A stretch of 64,000 nt of DNA from Streptomyces albireticuli (GTDB lineage: Bacteria > Actinomycetota > Actinomycetes > Streptomycetales > Streptomycetaceae). Shown in pieces: positions 41,431 to 49,515 of the stretch (the stretch's first letter is position 1; each line of letters opens with the position of its first letter). Made by a program: the position numbers and the translations under genes. Location of the stretch: contig NZ_CP021744.1 of NCBI RefSeq assembly GCF_002192455.1, positions 992,001-1,056,000 on the forward strand. The letters are read 5' to 3'. The notes beneath the pieces were generated by a model. The model did not search any database and had not been told where the DNA came from. It saw nothing but the letters and a program-made list of their open reading frames with translations.

Positions 41431-41534
41431 CGCGCCCCCGGCCCGGCGCCGGCCGTGACGGTGGCCGGGAGCTCCGGCGCGACGGTCCCCGGGACCCGGG
41501 GGGCGCGGACTCGTAGCTCTTTGCGGGCGGACAT
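41427..41534 (-). CDS. 35-residue peptide gene coupled to the ABC exporter
   Basis: The ATG at 41534 is preceded by a strong Shine-Dalgarno (CTGGAGG) and opens MSARKELRVRAPRVPG, ending TVTAGAGPGAR. The stop overlaps the exporter's GTG in a GTGA junction. The peptide is basic at the N-terminus and rich in Pro, Val, Ala and Thr, with no cysteine. It could be a leader peptide that tunes exporter expression or a small exported peptide. No modification enzyme is encoded nearby. Confidence 0.5.
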   Translation of the reverse strand: MSARKELRVRAPRVPGTVAPELPATVTAGAGPGAR

Positions 41535-41827
41535 GGCGCCTCCAGGGGTCGTCGGACGAAGTGAGTGGGTGCGCTCCCGTTCTCGGGCAGGGGTACGGCC
41601 CATGGGCGCGCGGAAGCCGCTGGTCACGGCGACGCGCCGAAGGAGGAGGAGTCGGGCTCGGGGGTGGTGAACGGCCTCCGGGGGACGGTGATCCAGTCCG
41701 ATACCGTCGGCGAACGCAGCGGCCCGGCGCCCGTTTCCGGACAGGAACGACTCTATCTCCCCCCGTGCGCGGGGCAGTTCGCCATCCCCCAGTTACCTGC
41801 TGACGGTTCACTCGTTCAGGTACAAAT

Positions 41828-41858
41828 CGAGCCCGGACCCTTTTCGGGTCCGGGCTCG
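41828..41858. terminator. Terminator hairpin after DD-carboxypeptidase
   Basis: CGAGCCCGGACCC (41828-41840), loop TTTTC, then GGGTCCGGGCTCG (41846-41858): a perfect 13-bp stem. It lies about 100 bases beyond the carboxypeptidase stop. The remaining space between 41535 and 41959 shows no gene and should hold the promoter of the peptide-exporter unit. Confidence 0.88.
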
Positions 41859-41959
41859 CGGCGGAGGCATGGAATGATCACCTCCGCGACCGGTCCCCCG
41901 CGCGGTCGTTTCCGTTCGCGAGGGGTCGTGTTCCGGTGTGGGCTCAGTCCTCCGTGGGC

Positions 41960-42898
41960 TCAGTCCTCGCGCGAGGACTCGGGGAGCTGACGGAGCTTCA
42001 GCGGAGTGTGCTTGCCGTACGCGTAGTCCAGCATCCTGGCCGCGTCGGGGTAGCGACGGTCGAAGGCGTCGTTCAGGACCACGCCGATCACGGTGCGGCC
42101 GCCCCGCCGCGCGGCGAAGACCAGGCAGGGGCCCGCGCCCGAGGTGGTGCCGGTCTTGACCCCGATCACGTCGCGGTAGGAGCCCAGCAGCTTGTTGGTG
42201 TTGTACCAGGTGTACAGGCGGTTGACGTTGGTGGCCTTCTGCTGGGTGCTCATCGCCCCGATGACCTGCCGGAAGGTCCGGTCGCGCAGCGCGTGCCGGG
42301 AGAGCTGCGCCAGGTCGCGCGGCGTGGTCCAGCTGCCGCCGCGGGAGGAGATGCCGTCGAAGGAGTCGTACTTGGTGTCGCGCAGGCCCAGCTGCGCCGC
42401 CCGCCGGTTCATCTTGCCGATGAACGACTTGGTGCGCGCGGCTTCCCCGTGCCCGTCGCCGAAGGAGTCGGCGAGGGCGTACGCGGCGTCGCACCCGGAG
42501 GGCAGCATCAGCGCGTAGAGCAATTGACGCACCGTCAGCTTGTCGCCGGTCCGGAGGTCGGCGGTGCTGGCCTCGGTGCGCGTGACGTAGTCGCGGTAGG
42601 CCTGCTTGACGGCGACGGGCCGGTCGAGATCCACACCGGGGGTGTCCAGGACCACCACCGCGGTCATGATCTTGGTGGTGCTCGCCATCTGCCGTCGGAC
42701 GTCGGGGGCCTTGGACCACAGGGCCCGGTTGCTGCCGCCGTCGAGCAGGTACGCGCCCTTCGCGGCGATTCCCGACGGCCCGTGCGCGGCCTCCGCCACG
42801 GGCGCCGGGAGGGCGGCGAGGGCGGTGGCCGCCGTCGCCGTCAGCAACGCTCCCCAGCGGCTCCACTTGCCGGCCGGTGCTCCCCCAGATCGCTGCAT
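41960..42898 (-). CDS. Secreted D-alanyl-D-alanine carboxypeptidase (S11, PBP5-like)
   Basis: A 312-residue precursor with a signal peptide (SRWGALLTATAATALAALP, cleavage near residue 38). The penicillin-binding motifs are STTK (about residues 73-76, the nucleophile), SGC in LMLPSGCDAAYAL (the S-X-N position carries Cys, as in many actinomycete members) and KTGTT (about 248). It trims the terminal D-Ala from peptidoglycan stem peptides outside the membrane. The ATG at 42898 follows GGAG by six bases. It lacks the usual C-terminal PBP5 beta domain, so it is a short form. It has its own strong terminator. Confidence 0.9.
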   Translation of the reverse strand: MQRSGGAPAGKWSRWGALLTATAATALAALPAPVAEAAHGPSGIAAKGAYLLDGGSNRALWSKAPDVRRQMASTTKIMTAVVVLDTPGVDLDRPVAVKQAYRDYVTRTEASTADLRTGDKLTVRQLLYALMLPSGCDAAYALADSFGDGHGEAARTKSFIGKMNRRAAQLGLRDTKYDSFDGISSRGGSWTTPRDLAQLSRHALRDRTFRQVIGAMSTQQKATNVNRLYTWYNTNKLLGSYRDVIGVKTGTTSGAGPCLVFAARRGGRTVIGVVLNDAFDRRYPDAARMLDYAYGKHTPLKLRQLPESSRED

Positions 42899-43089
42899 GC
42901 AGGCTCCAATTCCTCGCGGTTCGGGTCAGGGAGAGCGCATCGTCGCACCCGGCCCGGCCCGGCGGGAAATCCGAACCACTAACGGATGAGCGGGACTTCA
43001 GGGGCTGACGGGGAGAGGAGTGACCCGCGGGGCGACGCACGGGGCGGCGGGCGTACGTCTACCGCCCGCCCGTCACCCCGCCGCCCGGT

Positions 43090-43120
43090 GCCCCGGCGTG
43101 TCACCCGAGCACACCGGGGC
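43090..43120. terminator. Terminator hairpin after the PKS genes
   Basis: GCCCCGGCGTGT (43090-43101) pairs with ACACCGGGGC (43111-43120), with one bulged base and a short loop. It lies 13 bases after the PKS stop on the minus strand. Confidence 0.6.
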
Positions 43121-43132
43121 ACGCCGCCGGGG

Positions 43133-46100
43133 TCACCGGCCGACGTCGGTCATCCCCCAGAAGACCAGCACCTCCTGGATCAGCCCGTCGCCCCCGACGC
43201 TGATGACGTCCACGCAGGGGATCTCCATGCGCGGCCCGTCCTTCCTCCCCAGCTGGTTGAGCCTGCCGACCAGGGGCAGAGCCACCCGCATACCGTCCTG
43301 CGCGGCGACGATCGTCCCGGTCCGGATCTCCGACTTCGCGTCGATCACGGAGGTCAGGTACTCCCGGAGCGCCTCGTGGCCGATCCGCGGCGGGCCGCCG
43401 ACCGGGTCCTCCATCCGGATGTCGGGGGAGAGCATCTCCATGACCTTGTCGATGTCCCCGTCGTTGAGACGCCGGAAGTACGTCTCCACGACCTTCTTGC
43501 GCGCGTCCTCGTCGAGCAGCTCCACCCCTTCGACGGCGGCCCAGTTGTTGACGTTCTTGCCCGCGAGGGCCTCGCCGAGGATCGCCACGGGGTTGGTGTC
43601 CAGCCAGTACCGGTCCCTGCGGAAGGCGTAGGTGGGCAGTTCCACCGGCTCCCCCTCGGCGCCGGCGGCGGTCAGCACGCGCCGCCAGTCCACCGCCACG
43701 CCCCGCACGTGCGCGCCCGCCAGGGCCGCCAGCAGCCCGGCCACGGCACCGCCCGGCGCGTCGAGCGCCCCGGGTTCCACCCCGACGCCGACGTCGTCGC
43801 CCCGCAGCCCGGGGGCGCCCTCGGCGGGCGGCACGGCGGTGTCGCGCTCCAGCCAGTAGGCCGCGTCGGCCATGCGGGCCGTCTCCAGCGGTTCGCCGGT
43901 CACGGAGCAGACCAGCGGCAGCTCCGCCTCGCGCGGGCGCACCTTGCGCACCGCGCGGTGGAAGTCCTCGACCGCCGCGCCGCGCACACCGGCCGACTCC
44001 AGCAGCCGCCCGACGGCGACGACGAGGACGGCGGCGTCCTCGGCCGTGAGCGCGCCGGCCACCAGGGCCGCCGCGATCTCGCCGCTCCCGTGCCCGGCCA
44101 CCCCTTCCGGGCTCAGCCCGAGCTCGCCCAGCAGGCCCGCCAAGGCGACCTCCTGGGCGTACCCGGCGGCGGTCCGGACCGCCGGCCCGGCCGGGGCGGC
44201 GGAGAGGACGGCGTCCCGGGCCGGGGTGCCGAGGTGGGCGTCCAGGTGGGCGCAGGCCGCGTCGAGCGCGTCGGCGAAGGCCGGGAAGGTCTCGTAGAGC
44301 TCCTTCGCGACGGAGTCCTGCCCGGCGGGCGGTCCGGCGGGCGCGGCCCCCCGGAAGACGAGGACCGGCCGCGCCGTGCCCGGTGCCTCGCCCCGCACCG
44401 TGCGCTCCAGCGGATCGCCGCACTCCAGGGCGGCGAGCCCGGCGAGCAGGCCCTCGCGGTCCGCCGCGAGGAAGGCGGCCCGGTGCGCGAACGCCGACCG
44501 CCCGGTCGCCAGCGACCACGCCACGTCGGAGACCGCCAGGGCGGGCCGCGAGGCGACCGATTCCCCGATCCTGCGGGCCTGTTCGCGCAGCCCCTCGACC
44601 GTACGGGCCGACAGCAGCACGGGGACCGGGTCGGAGGCGGGGGCCGGGCGCCGGGCGGGTCCGGCCGCGGGGGCCTGCTCGACGATGAGGTGGACCTTCG
44701 TGCCACCGGCCGCGAACGACGACACCCCGGCCCGGCGCGGCCGGCCCGTCTCCGGCCACGGCACGGTCTCCGCCAGCAGCGACACCCCGCCCGAGGCCCA
44801 GTCGACCTCCGGGGAGGGCGCGTCGGCGTACAGCGACTTCGGCAGCACGCCGTGCCGCATCGCCAGCACCATCTTGATGACGCCGACCAGCCCGGAGGCC
44901 GCCTGCGGGTGGCCGATGTTGGACTTGACCGTGCCGAGCCACAGCGGCCGGCCGGCGGCACGGTTCCGCCCGTACGTCGCCTGGAGTGCCTGCGCCTCGA
45001 TCGGGTCGCCGAGCGGGGTGCCCGTGCCGTGCCCCTCGACGGCGTCGACCTCGTCCGGCTCCAGCCCGGCGCTCGCCAGCGCCGCGCGGATCACCCGCTG
45101 CTGCGAGGGCCCGTTGGGGGCCGACAGGCCGTTGCTCTCCCCGTTGTGGTTCACGGCCGAGCCCCGGACGACCGCCAGGACGGGGTGGCCGAGCCGCCGC
45201 GCCTCCGAGAGCCGCTCGACCATCAGCATCGCGGCACCCTCGCCCCAGCCCGTGCCGTCGGCGGCCGCGGAGAACGCCTTGCAGCGCTCGTCGGGCGCCA
45301 TGCCGCCCAGGTCGAGGGGCGCCGTCGGGCTGGACAGCACCGTCACCCCGCCGACCAGCGCGGACGTGCACTCGCCGCGCTGGAGCGCCTGGCACGCGAG
45401 GTGCAGCGCGACCGCCGACGAGGAGCAGCCGGTGTCCACGGTGAACGTGGGCCCTTCGAGGCCGAGGAGGTAAGCCACACGGCCGGACGCGAACGTCGGC
45501 GTCACCCCGGTACCGAGGTAGGGCTTCACCTCCTCGGAGATCCGGTTCGAGCCGGCCCAGTAGGGCTGGAAGAACGTACCGACGTACACGCCCGTACTGC
45601 CGCCCCGGAGCGTGCGCGGGTCGATGCCCGCCCGCTCCACGGACTCCCACGCCATCGTCAGCAGCAGCCGCTGCTGCGGGTCCATGGCCAGTGCCTCCGC
45701 GGCGGGCAGGCCGAAGAACTCCGGGTCGAACGCGGCGGGGTCGTCGATGAACCCGCCCTTGCGCAGCCAGCTGCCGCCGGGGAAGTCGACGCCGAGCTCG
45801 GTCAGCCGCTCCACGGCGCCCCACCCCCGGTCGCCGGGCAGGTCGGACACCACGTCACGCCCTTCGGCGACCAGCCGCCACAGGTCCTCCGGCGACTCCA
45901 CCCCGCCGGGCAGCCGGCAGCTCATGCCGACGATGGCGATCGGTTCGTCGGTCACGGGCGCGGACGCGGCCGGGAGGGCCGGGCGGGCGCCCGGACCGGT
46001 GGCCGTCAGGGCGCCGTCCTCCTGCTCGCCGACGAGCTCGGCGCGCAGGAGGCGGGCCACGGCGGCGGGGCTGGGGTGGTCGTAGACCAGCGACGCGGGC

Positions 46101-46969
46101 AGCCGCAGCCCGGTGGCGGCCCCCAGCCGGTTGCGCAGTTCGACCGCGCTGAGCGAGGTGAAGCCCAGCTCCTGGAACTGCCGGTCCCGTTCGACGGCGT
46201 CCGCCGAGTCGTGCCCCAGCACGGCCGCCGCGTGCGCGCGGACCAGGCCGAGCAGGACGCGGTGCTGCTCCCCCGGCGACCGCCCGGTGAGCCGCCCGAC
46301 GAGCTCGGACCGGGACCCGCCGTCCTCCCCCGCCTCGCCGGCCGGTACGGGGGGCCGCGCCTCGGGCAGCTCGTCCAGGAAGGGGCGCGGGCGGGCGGCC
46401 GTGAAGACGGCGGCGAAGCGCTCCCAGTCCATGTCGGTGACCGACAGGGTCGTCTCGTCGCGGTCGAGGGCCTGTCGCAGCGCCGAGACGGCGAGTTCGG
46501 GGTCCATCGACCGCAGCCCGAGCCGGCCGAGCGCCTCCTCGACGCCCTCCTGGCCCGACACCATGCCCGCGCCGCCCCACATGCCCCACGCGACGGAGGT
46601 GGCGGTGGCGCCGCGGGCGCGGCGGCGTTCTGCCAGCGCGTCGAGGTGGGCGTTGGCGGCGGCGTACGGGCCCTGGCCCGCGCCGCCCCAGACGCCGGCG
46701 TTGGAGGAGAAGAGCACGAAGGCGTCCAACTCGCCCGTGTTTTCCGGTGCTTCGGCGGACAGGAGCTCGTCCAGCAGTTCCGCGCCGGTGGCCTTGGCCG
46801 CCAGGGTCTCGGCGAGGTCGCCGGGCGTCGCATCGGCGAGGGTCGTGAACCGGCCCGGGACGCCGGCGGTGTGCACCACGGCGCGTACGGGCGAGCCGTC
46901 GTCGCGCAGGCGGGACAGGAGCGCCGATACCGCGTCCCGGTCGGCGATGTCGCAGGCGGCGAGGGTCAC
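43133..46969 (-). CDS. Type I PKS: partial KR-ACP-KS-inactive AT-SnoaL fusion
   Basis: A 1,278-residue frame. Residues 1-190 are the second half of a ketoreductase (Ser, Tyr102 and Asn106 in LFSSNAG and PYAAANAHLD). An ACP follows at 235-310 with the attachment Ser272 in LGFTSLSAVELR. The KS at 343-765 is intact, with Cys515 in VDTGCSSS, His647 in EGHGTG and Lys682/His687. The AT region (785-1105) is degenerate: the usual GHSxGE reads GHGSGE, so the nucleophile is Gly, and the GQG entry motif is lost. After the post-AT linker PTYAFRRDRYWLD a SnoaL/NTF2-like domain (1150-1278) ends the protein. No downstream ACP or TE exists. The KR frame is open upstream of 46969 to about 47098, where it meets the KS out of frame. 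Confidence 0.82.
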   Translation of the reverse strand: MTLAACDIADRDAVSALLSRLRDDGSPVRAVVHTAGVPGRFTTLADATPGDLAETLAAKATGAELLDELLSAEAPENTGELDAFVLFSSNAGVWGGAGQGPYAAANAHLDALAERRRARGATATSVAWGMWGGAGMVSGQEGVEEALGRLGLRSMDPELAVSALRQALDRDETTLSVTDMDWERFAAVFTAARPRPFLDELPEARPPVPAGEAGEDGGSRSELVGRLTGRSPGEQHRVLLGLVRAHAAAVLGHDSADAVERDRQFQELGFTSLSAVELRNRLGAATGLRLPASLVYDHPSPAAVARLLRAELVGEQEDGALTATGPGARPALPAASAPVTDEPIAIVGMSCRLPGGVESPEDLWRLVAEGRDVVSDLPGDRGWGAVERLTELGVDFPGGSWLRKGGFIDDPAAFDPEFFGLPAAEALAMDPQQRLLLTMAWESVERAGIDPRTLRGGSTGVYVGTFFQPYWAGSNRISEEVKPYLGTGVTPTFASGRVAYLLGLEGPTFTVDTGCSSSAVALHLACQALQRGECTSALVGGVTVLSSPTAPLDLGGMAPDERCKAFSAAADGTGWGEGAAMLMVERLSEARRLGHPVLAVVRGSAVNHNGESNGLSAPNGPSQQRVIRAALASAGLEPDEVDAVEGHGTGTPLGDPIEAQALQATYGRNRAAGRPLWLGTVKSNIGHPQAASGLVGVIKMVLAMRHGVLPKSLYADAPSPEVDWASGGVSLLAETVPWPETGRPRRAGVSSFAAGGTKVHLIVEQAPAAGPARRPAPASDPVPVLLSARTVEGLREQARRIGESVASRPALAVSDVAWSLATGRSAFAHRAAFLAADREGLLAGLAALECGDPLERTVRGEAPGTARPVLVFRGAAPAGPPAGQDSVAKELYETFPAFADALDAACAHLDAHLGTPARDAVLSAAPAGPAVRTAAGYAQEVALAGLLGELGLSPEGVAGHGSGEIAAALVAGALTAEDAAVLVVAVGRLLESAGVRGAAVEDFHRAVRKVRPREAELPLVCSVTGEPLETARMADAAYWLERDTAVPPAEGAPGLRGDDVGVGVEPGALDAPGGAVAGLLAALAGAHVRGVAVDWRRVLTAAGAEGEPVELPTYAFRRDRYWLDTNPVAILGEALAGKNVNNWAAVEGVELLDEDARKKVVETYFRRLNDGDIDKVMEMLSPDIRMEDPVGGPPRIGHEALREYLTSVIDAKSEIRTGTIVAAQDGMRVALPLVGRLNQLGRKDGPRMEIPCVDVISVGGDGLIQEVLVFWGMTDVGR

Positions 46970-47094
46970 GCGGGCGCCCAGCGCCTCCAGTTCGGCGCGT
47001 AATCCGCCCGCACCCGGGGCGTCGGGGCCACGACGGCTGGTCAGGACAAGGTGCCCGGCGCCGTGGGACGCCAGCCAGCGCGCGACGTGCCCCG

Positions 47095-48257
47095 AGGTGC
47101 GGCTGCGCGGGGGCGCGCCGGGCGCCGAGGGCCCACACGGCCTTGATGAGGCCGGTGACGCCGGCGGCGGAGTCGGTGTGGCCGAAGACGGCCTTGTGCG
47201 AGCCGACGAGCAGGGGCCGGTCCGGGGCGCGCCCGGTGCCGTAGACCTCGGCGAGCGTGCCGAGTTCGATCATGTCGCCGAGGGGCGTGCCGGTGCCATG
47301 CGCCTCGACGTAGTCGACGTCGTGCGGGGCGAGCCCGGCGGCGGCGAGGGCGTCGCGGACGACGGCTTCCTGCGCGGCGGCGTTGGGCGCGGTGAGGCCG
47401 AGGCTGCTGCCGTCGTTGTTCACGGCCGAGCCGCGGATGACGGCGTGGATCCGGTCGTGGTCGGCGAGGGCGTCGGCGAGCCGTTTGAGGACGACGACGC
47501 CGCAGCCCTCGCCGCGCACGATGCCGTCGGCGGCGGCGTCGAAGGGCCGGCACCGGCCGGTGGGCGAGATCGCCCCGATGGTGCTCATGAAGACGCTGAT
47601 CTCAGGCCCTAGGAGGAGGCTGACGCCGGCGGCGAGCCCGGTGTCGATGTCCCCGGCGCGCAGGCTCTGGCAGGCCTGGTGGACGGCGTAGAGGGAGGAG
47701 GAGCAGGCGGAGCTGACGGCGACGGCGGGCCCGCGCAGGTCGAAGGTGTAGGCGAGGCGGCCGGCCGCGAAGCTGGACTCGGCGCCGGTGACGTAGTGCG
47801 GGCCGATGCGGTCGAGGCCGACGGCCTTGGCGTGCAGCAGGTGGTAGTCGTTGGCGAGCAGCCCGACGTAGACACCGGTGCGGGTGCCGCGCCAGGCGTC
47901 CCGGTCGCGCCCCGAGTCGGCCATGGCCTCCCAGGCCACCTCCATCAGGAGGCGCTGCTGGGGGTCGACTGCGGCGGCCTCCCGGGGCGCGATGCCGAAG
48001 TGGGCGGCGTCGAAGCGGTCGACGTCGGTGAGGAACGCGCCGACGTGGTTCGCGGTGGTGCCGGGCCGCCCCCGCTCCGGGTGGTACAGCTCCGGCCCCC
48101 AGCGGTCGCCGGGTACGGGCGCGATGACGTCGGTACCGGCGGTGAGCACGGTGCCGAGCGAGGCGAGGTCGCGGACGCCTCCGGGGAGGCGGCACCCGAC
48201 GCCGACGACGGCGATGGGTGCGGCGGGGCGGTGGGTCACGTCCGTGCTGGCGGCCAT
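47095..48257 (-). pseudogene. PKS ketosynthase cut off by an out-of-frame junction
   Basis: From ATG 48257 (MAASTDVTHRPAAPIAVVGV) a KS runs for about 385 codons. Its catalytic residues are present: Cys in VSSACSSSLYAV, His in EAHGTGTPLGD, and Lys/His in GSHKAVFGHTDSAAG. After GLIKAVWALGARRAPAQPHL the family sequence stops. The next recognisable bases encode ketoreductase (SGHVARWLASHGAGHLVLTS) in a frame shifted by one or two bases, and the KS end, AT, and first half of the KR are missing. The KS frame then continues as nonsense for over 400 codons. This looks like an internal deletion with frameshift, or a repeat collapse in the assembly. GAAAGG lies about 12 bases before the start. Confidence 0.8.
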
Positions 48258-48556
48258 GGTCTGCGAACGCCTTTCACCTGGGCTCGATGGGGAGGGGGCG
48301 ACGGGTGGTGCGGGCGGGGCTGTCGTTGCCGGTGTCGGGGCTGCGTCCGGGCCCCGGTCCCCGGCCTGTGGGACGACCGCGGGGAGGCGGCCACGCGCGG
48401 GCGGGTCCGTCACCCGGTACCGGGCGGGAGAGCCGGCCTCGGGCGGCCGGGGCATCCAGCCCGCCCGGGGGCGCCTCCCCTCGGTCACCGGAGGGGAGGC
48501 GAGGGGCACCGCGCGTGCCACGGAAGGGCCGGGGCCGGGTGCGGGATCCGGCGCCG

Positions 48557-48844
48557 TCACGCCGCCCTGCGCGCCCCGCGGGACACCATCGCCGCGATGC
48601 TGCGGACGTCACGGAAGTTCGCGGCGCTGATCTCGACGGGTTTGACGACGACGTCGAGTTCCTCCCGTATGAAGGCGATCAGCCTGGCCGTGTTGAGGGA
48701 GTTGAGCACACCCCACTCCAGCAGCGGCGTGTCGTCCTCCAGGTCGCCCTTGGGGTCGCCGTCGAGGAAGTTCTCGCGGATGTACTCGCTGATGCGCCGG
48801 GAGGTAGCAGAACCGATACACCTGTTTCCGTTCGGCGCGTCACG
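48557..48844 (-). pseudogene. Stand-alone acyl carrier protein without an in-frame start codon
   Basis: The frame ending at TGA 48559-48557 encodes an ACP: ISEYIRENFLDGDPKGDLED, then LLEWGVLNSLNTARLIAFIR with the probable phosphopantetheine serine in GVLNSLN, and a final helix. An in-frame stop (TAG, 48847-48845) lies 19 codons before the domain begins, and no ATG, GTG or TTG occurs between them. GTG codons are present in the other two frames only (GTG 48818, GTG 48843). A one-base indel near the 5' end, real or from sequencing, would explain it. It precedes the PKS KS by 300 bp and would be its loading ACP. Confidence 0.6.
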
Positions 48845-48975
48845 CTACCCACCCCGGCTTTGGCCCGTCAGTCCCTACATCCGGACCCCGCCACCCCTAC
48901 CCCTACGCCGCCAACTACCCCTTGATTCTTGGGGGTTGCGGGGCTGCCCGGCGGCTGGGTAGCTTGCCGAAGGCT

Positions 48976-49010
48976 TTCGGCACCCGCTTTCGGTAACTAC
49001 CTTCGGTAAC
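48976..49010 (+). promoter_or_regulatory. Three TTCGG direct repeats with 13-bp period
   Basis: TTCGG occurs at 48976, 48989 and 49002, exactly 13 bp apart; the last two are extended to TTCGGTAAC. They lie 40-70 bases before the SnoaL start and in the shared upstream region of the divergent ACP/PKS unit. Tandem spaced sites are what a MalT-like (LAL) activator would use, and such a regulator is encoded at the far end of this cluster. Confidence 0.5.
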
Positions 49011-49047
49011 CGGCCACCCTTCTCCTTCAGGACGGGATGTATCCGCG

Positions 49048-49485
49048 ATGACCCAGCAGCCCTCGGACGCGATCACCGGCCTTTACGACGCTTTCAATTC
49101 GGGCGACGTCGAAAAGGCCCGGGAGTTCATCGCCCCGGATGTCGTGGCCCATCTGCCGGGCACCTCGGGCGACGCGGAGCACCCGCCGGGCACCCCGCGC
49201 GACCGGGCGGGCTGGCTCGCGGTGTGGCAGTTCACGCAGGCCGTATTCCCCGACATGCGGGCCACGGTCGAGCAGATCGTGCAGACCGGGGACACCGTGG
49301 CATCGCGCTGCGTGGTGCGGGGCACACACACCGTCGAGTTCATGGGCATTCCCCCGACAGGGAAGTCCTTCGAAATGCTCATGCTGAACATGAGTCGTGT
49401 GCAGAATGGGAAGATCGTCGAGCACTGGACCATCAGTGACAACGTCACGATGCTGGCCCAGCTCGGCCTCAAGGCTCCCCAATAG
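49048..49485 (+). CDS. Stand-alone SnoaL-like protein
   Basis: A 145-residue NTF2-fold protein. SnoaL relatives include polyketide cyclases, ester hydrolases and isomerases. Family features are LYDAFNSGDVEKAREFIAPD, VFPDMRATVEQIVQTGDTVA, the central RGTHTVEFMGIPPTGKSF and WTISDNVTMLAQLGL. The Asp and His residues in FIAPDVVAHLPG and VEHWTISDN are candidates for the active site. The ATG at 49048 has AGGACGGG upstream. It leads a plus-strand pair with the CCR gene (30-bp gap). The fused SnoaL domain at the end of the PKS shares the fold. Confidence 0.88.
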   Translation: MTQQPSDAITGLYDAFNSGDVEKAREFIAPDVVAHLPGTSGDAEHPPGTPRDRAGWLAVWQFTQAVFPDMRATVEQIVQTGDTVASRCVVRGTHTVEFMGIPPTGKSFEMLMLNMSRVQNGKIVEHWTISDNVTMLAQLGLKAPQ

Positions 49486-49515
49486 GCGCAGAGGCACGCC
49501 GCACGAGGACTACCG

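Noticed and set aside
41427..41534. The 35-residue peptide as a lanthipeptide, sactipeptide or lasso precursor
   Set aside because: No cysteine, no modification enzyme or leader protease in the neighbourhood, and no known leader motif.
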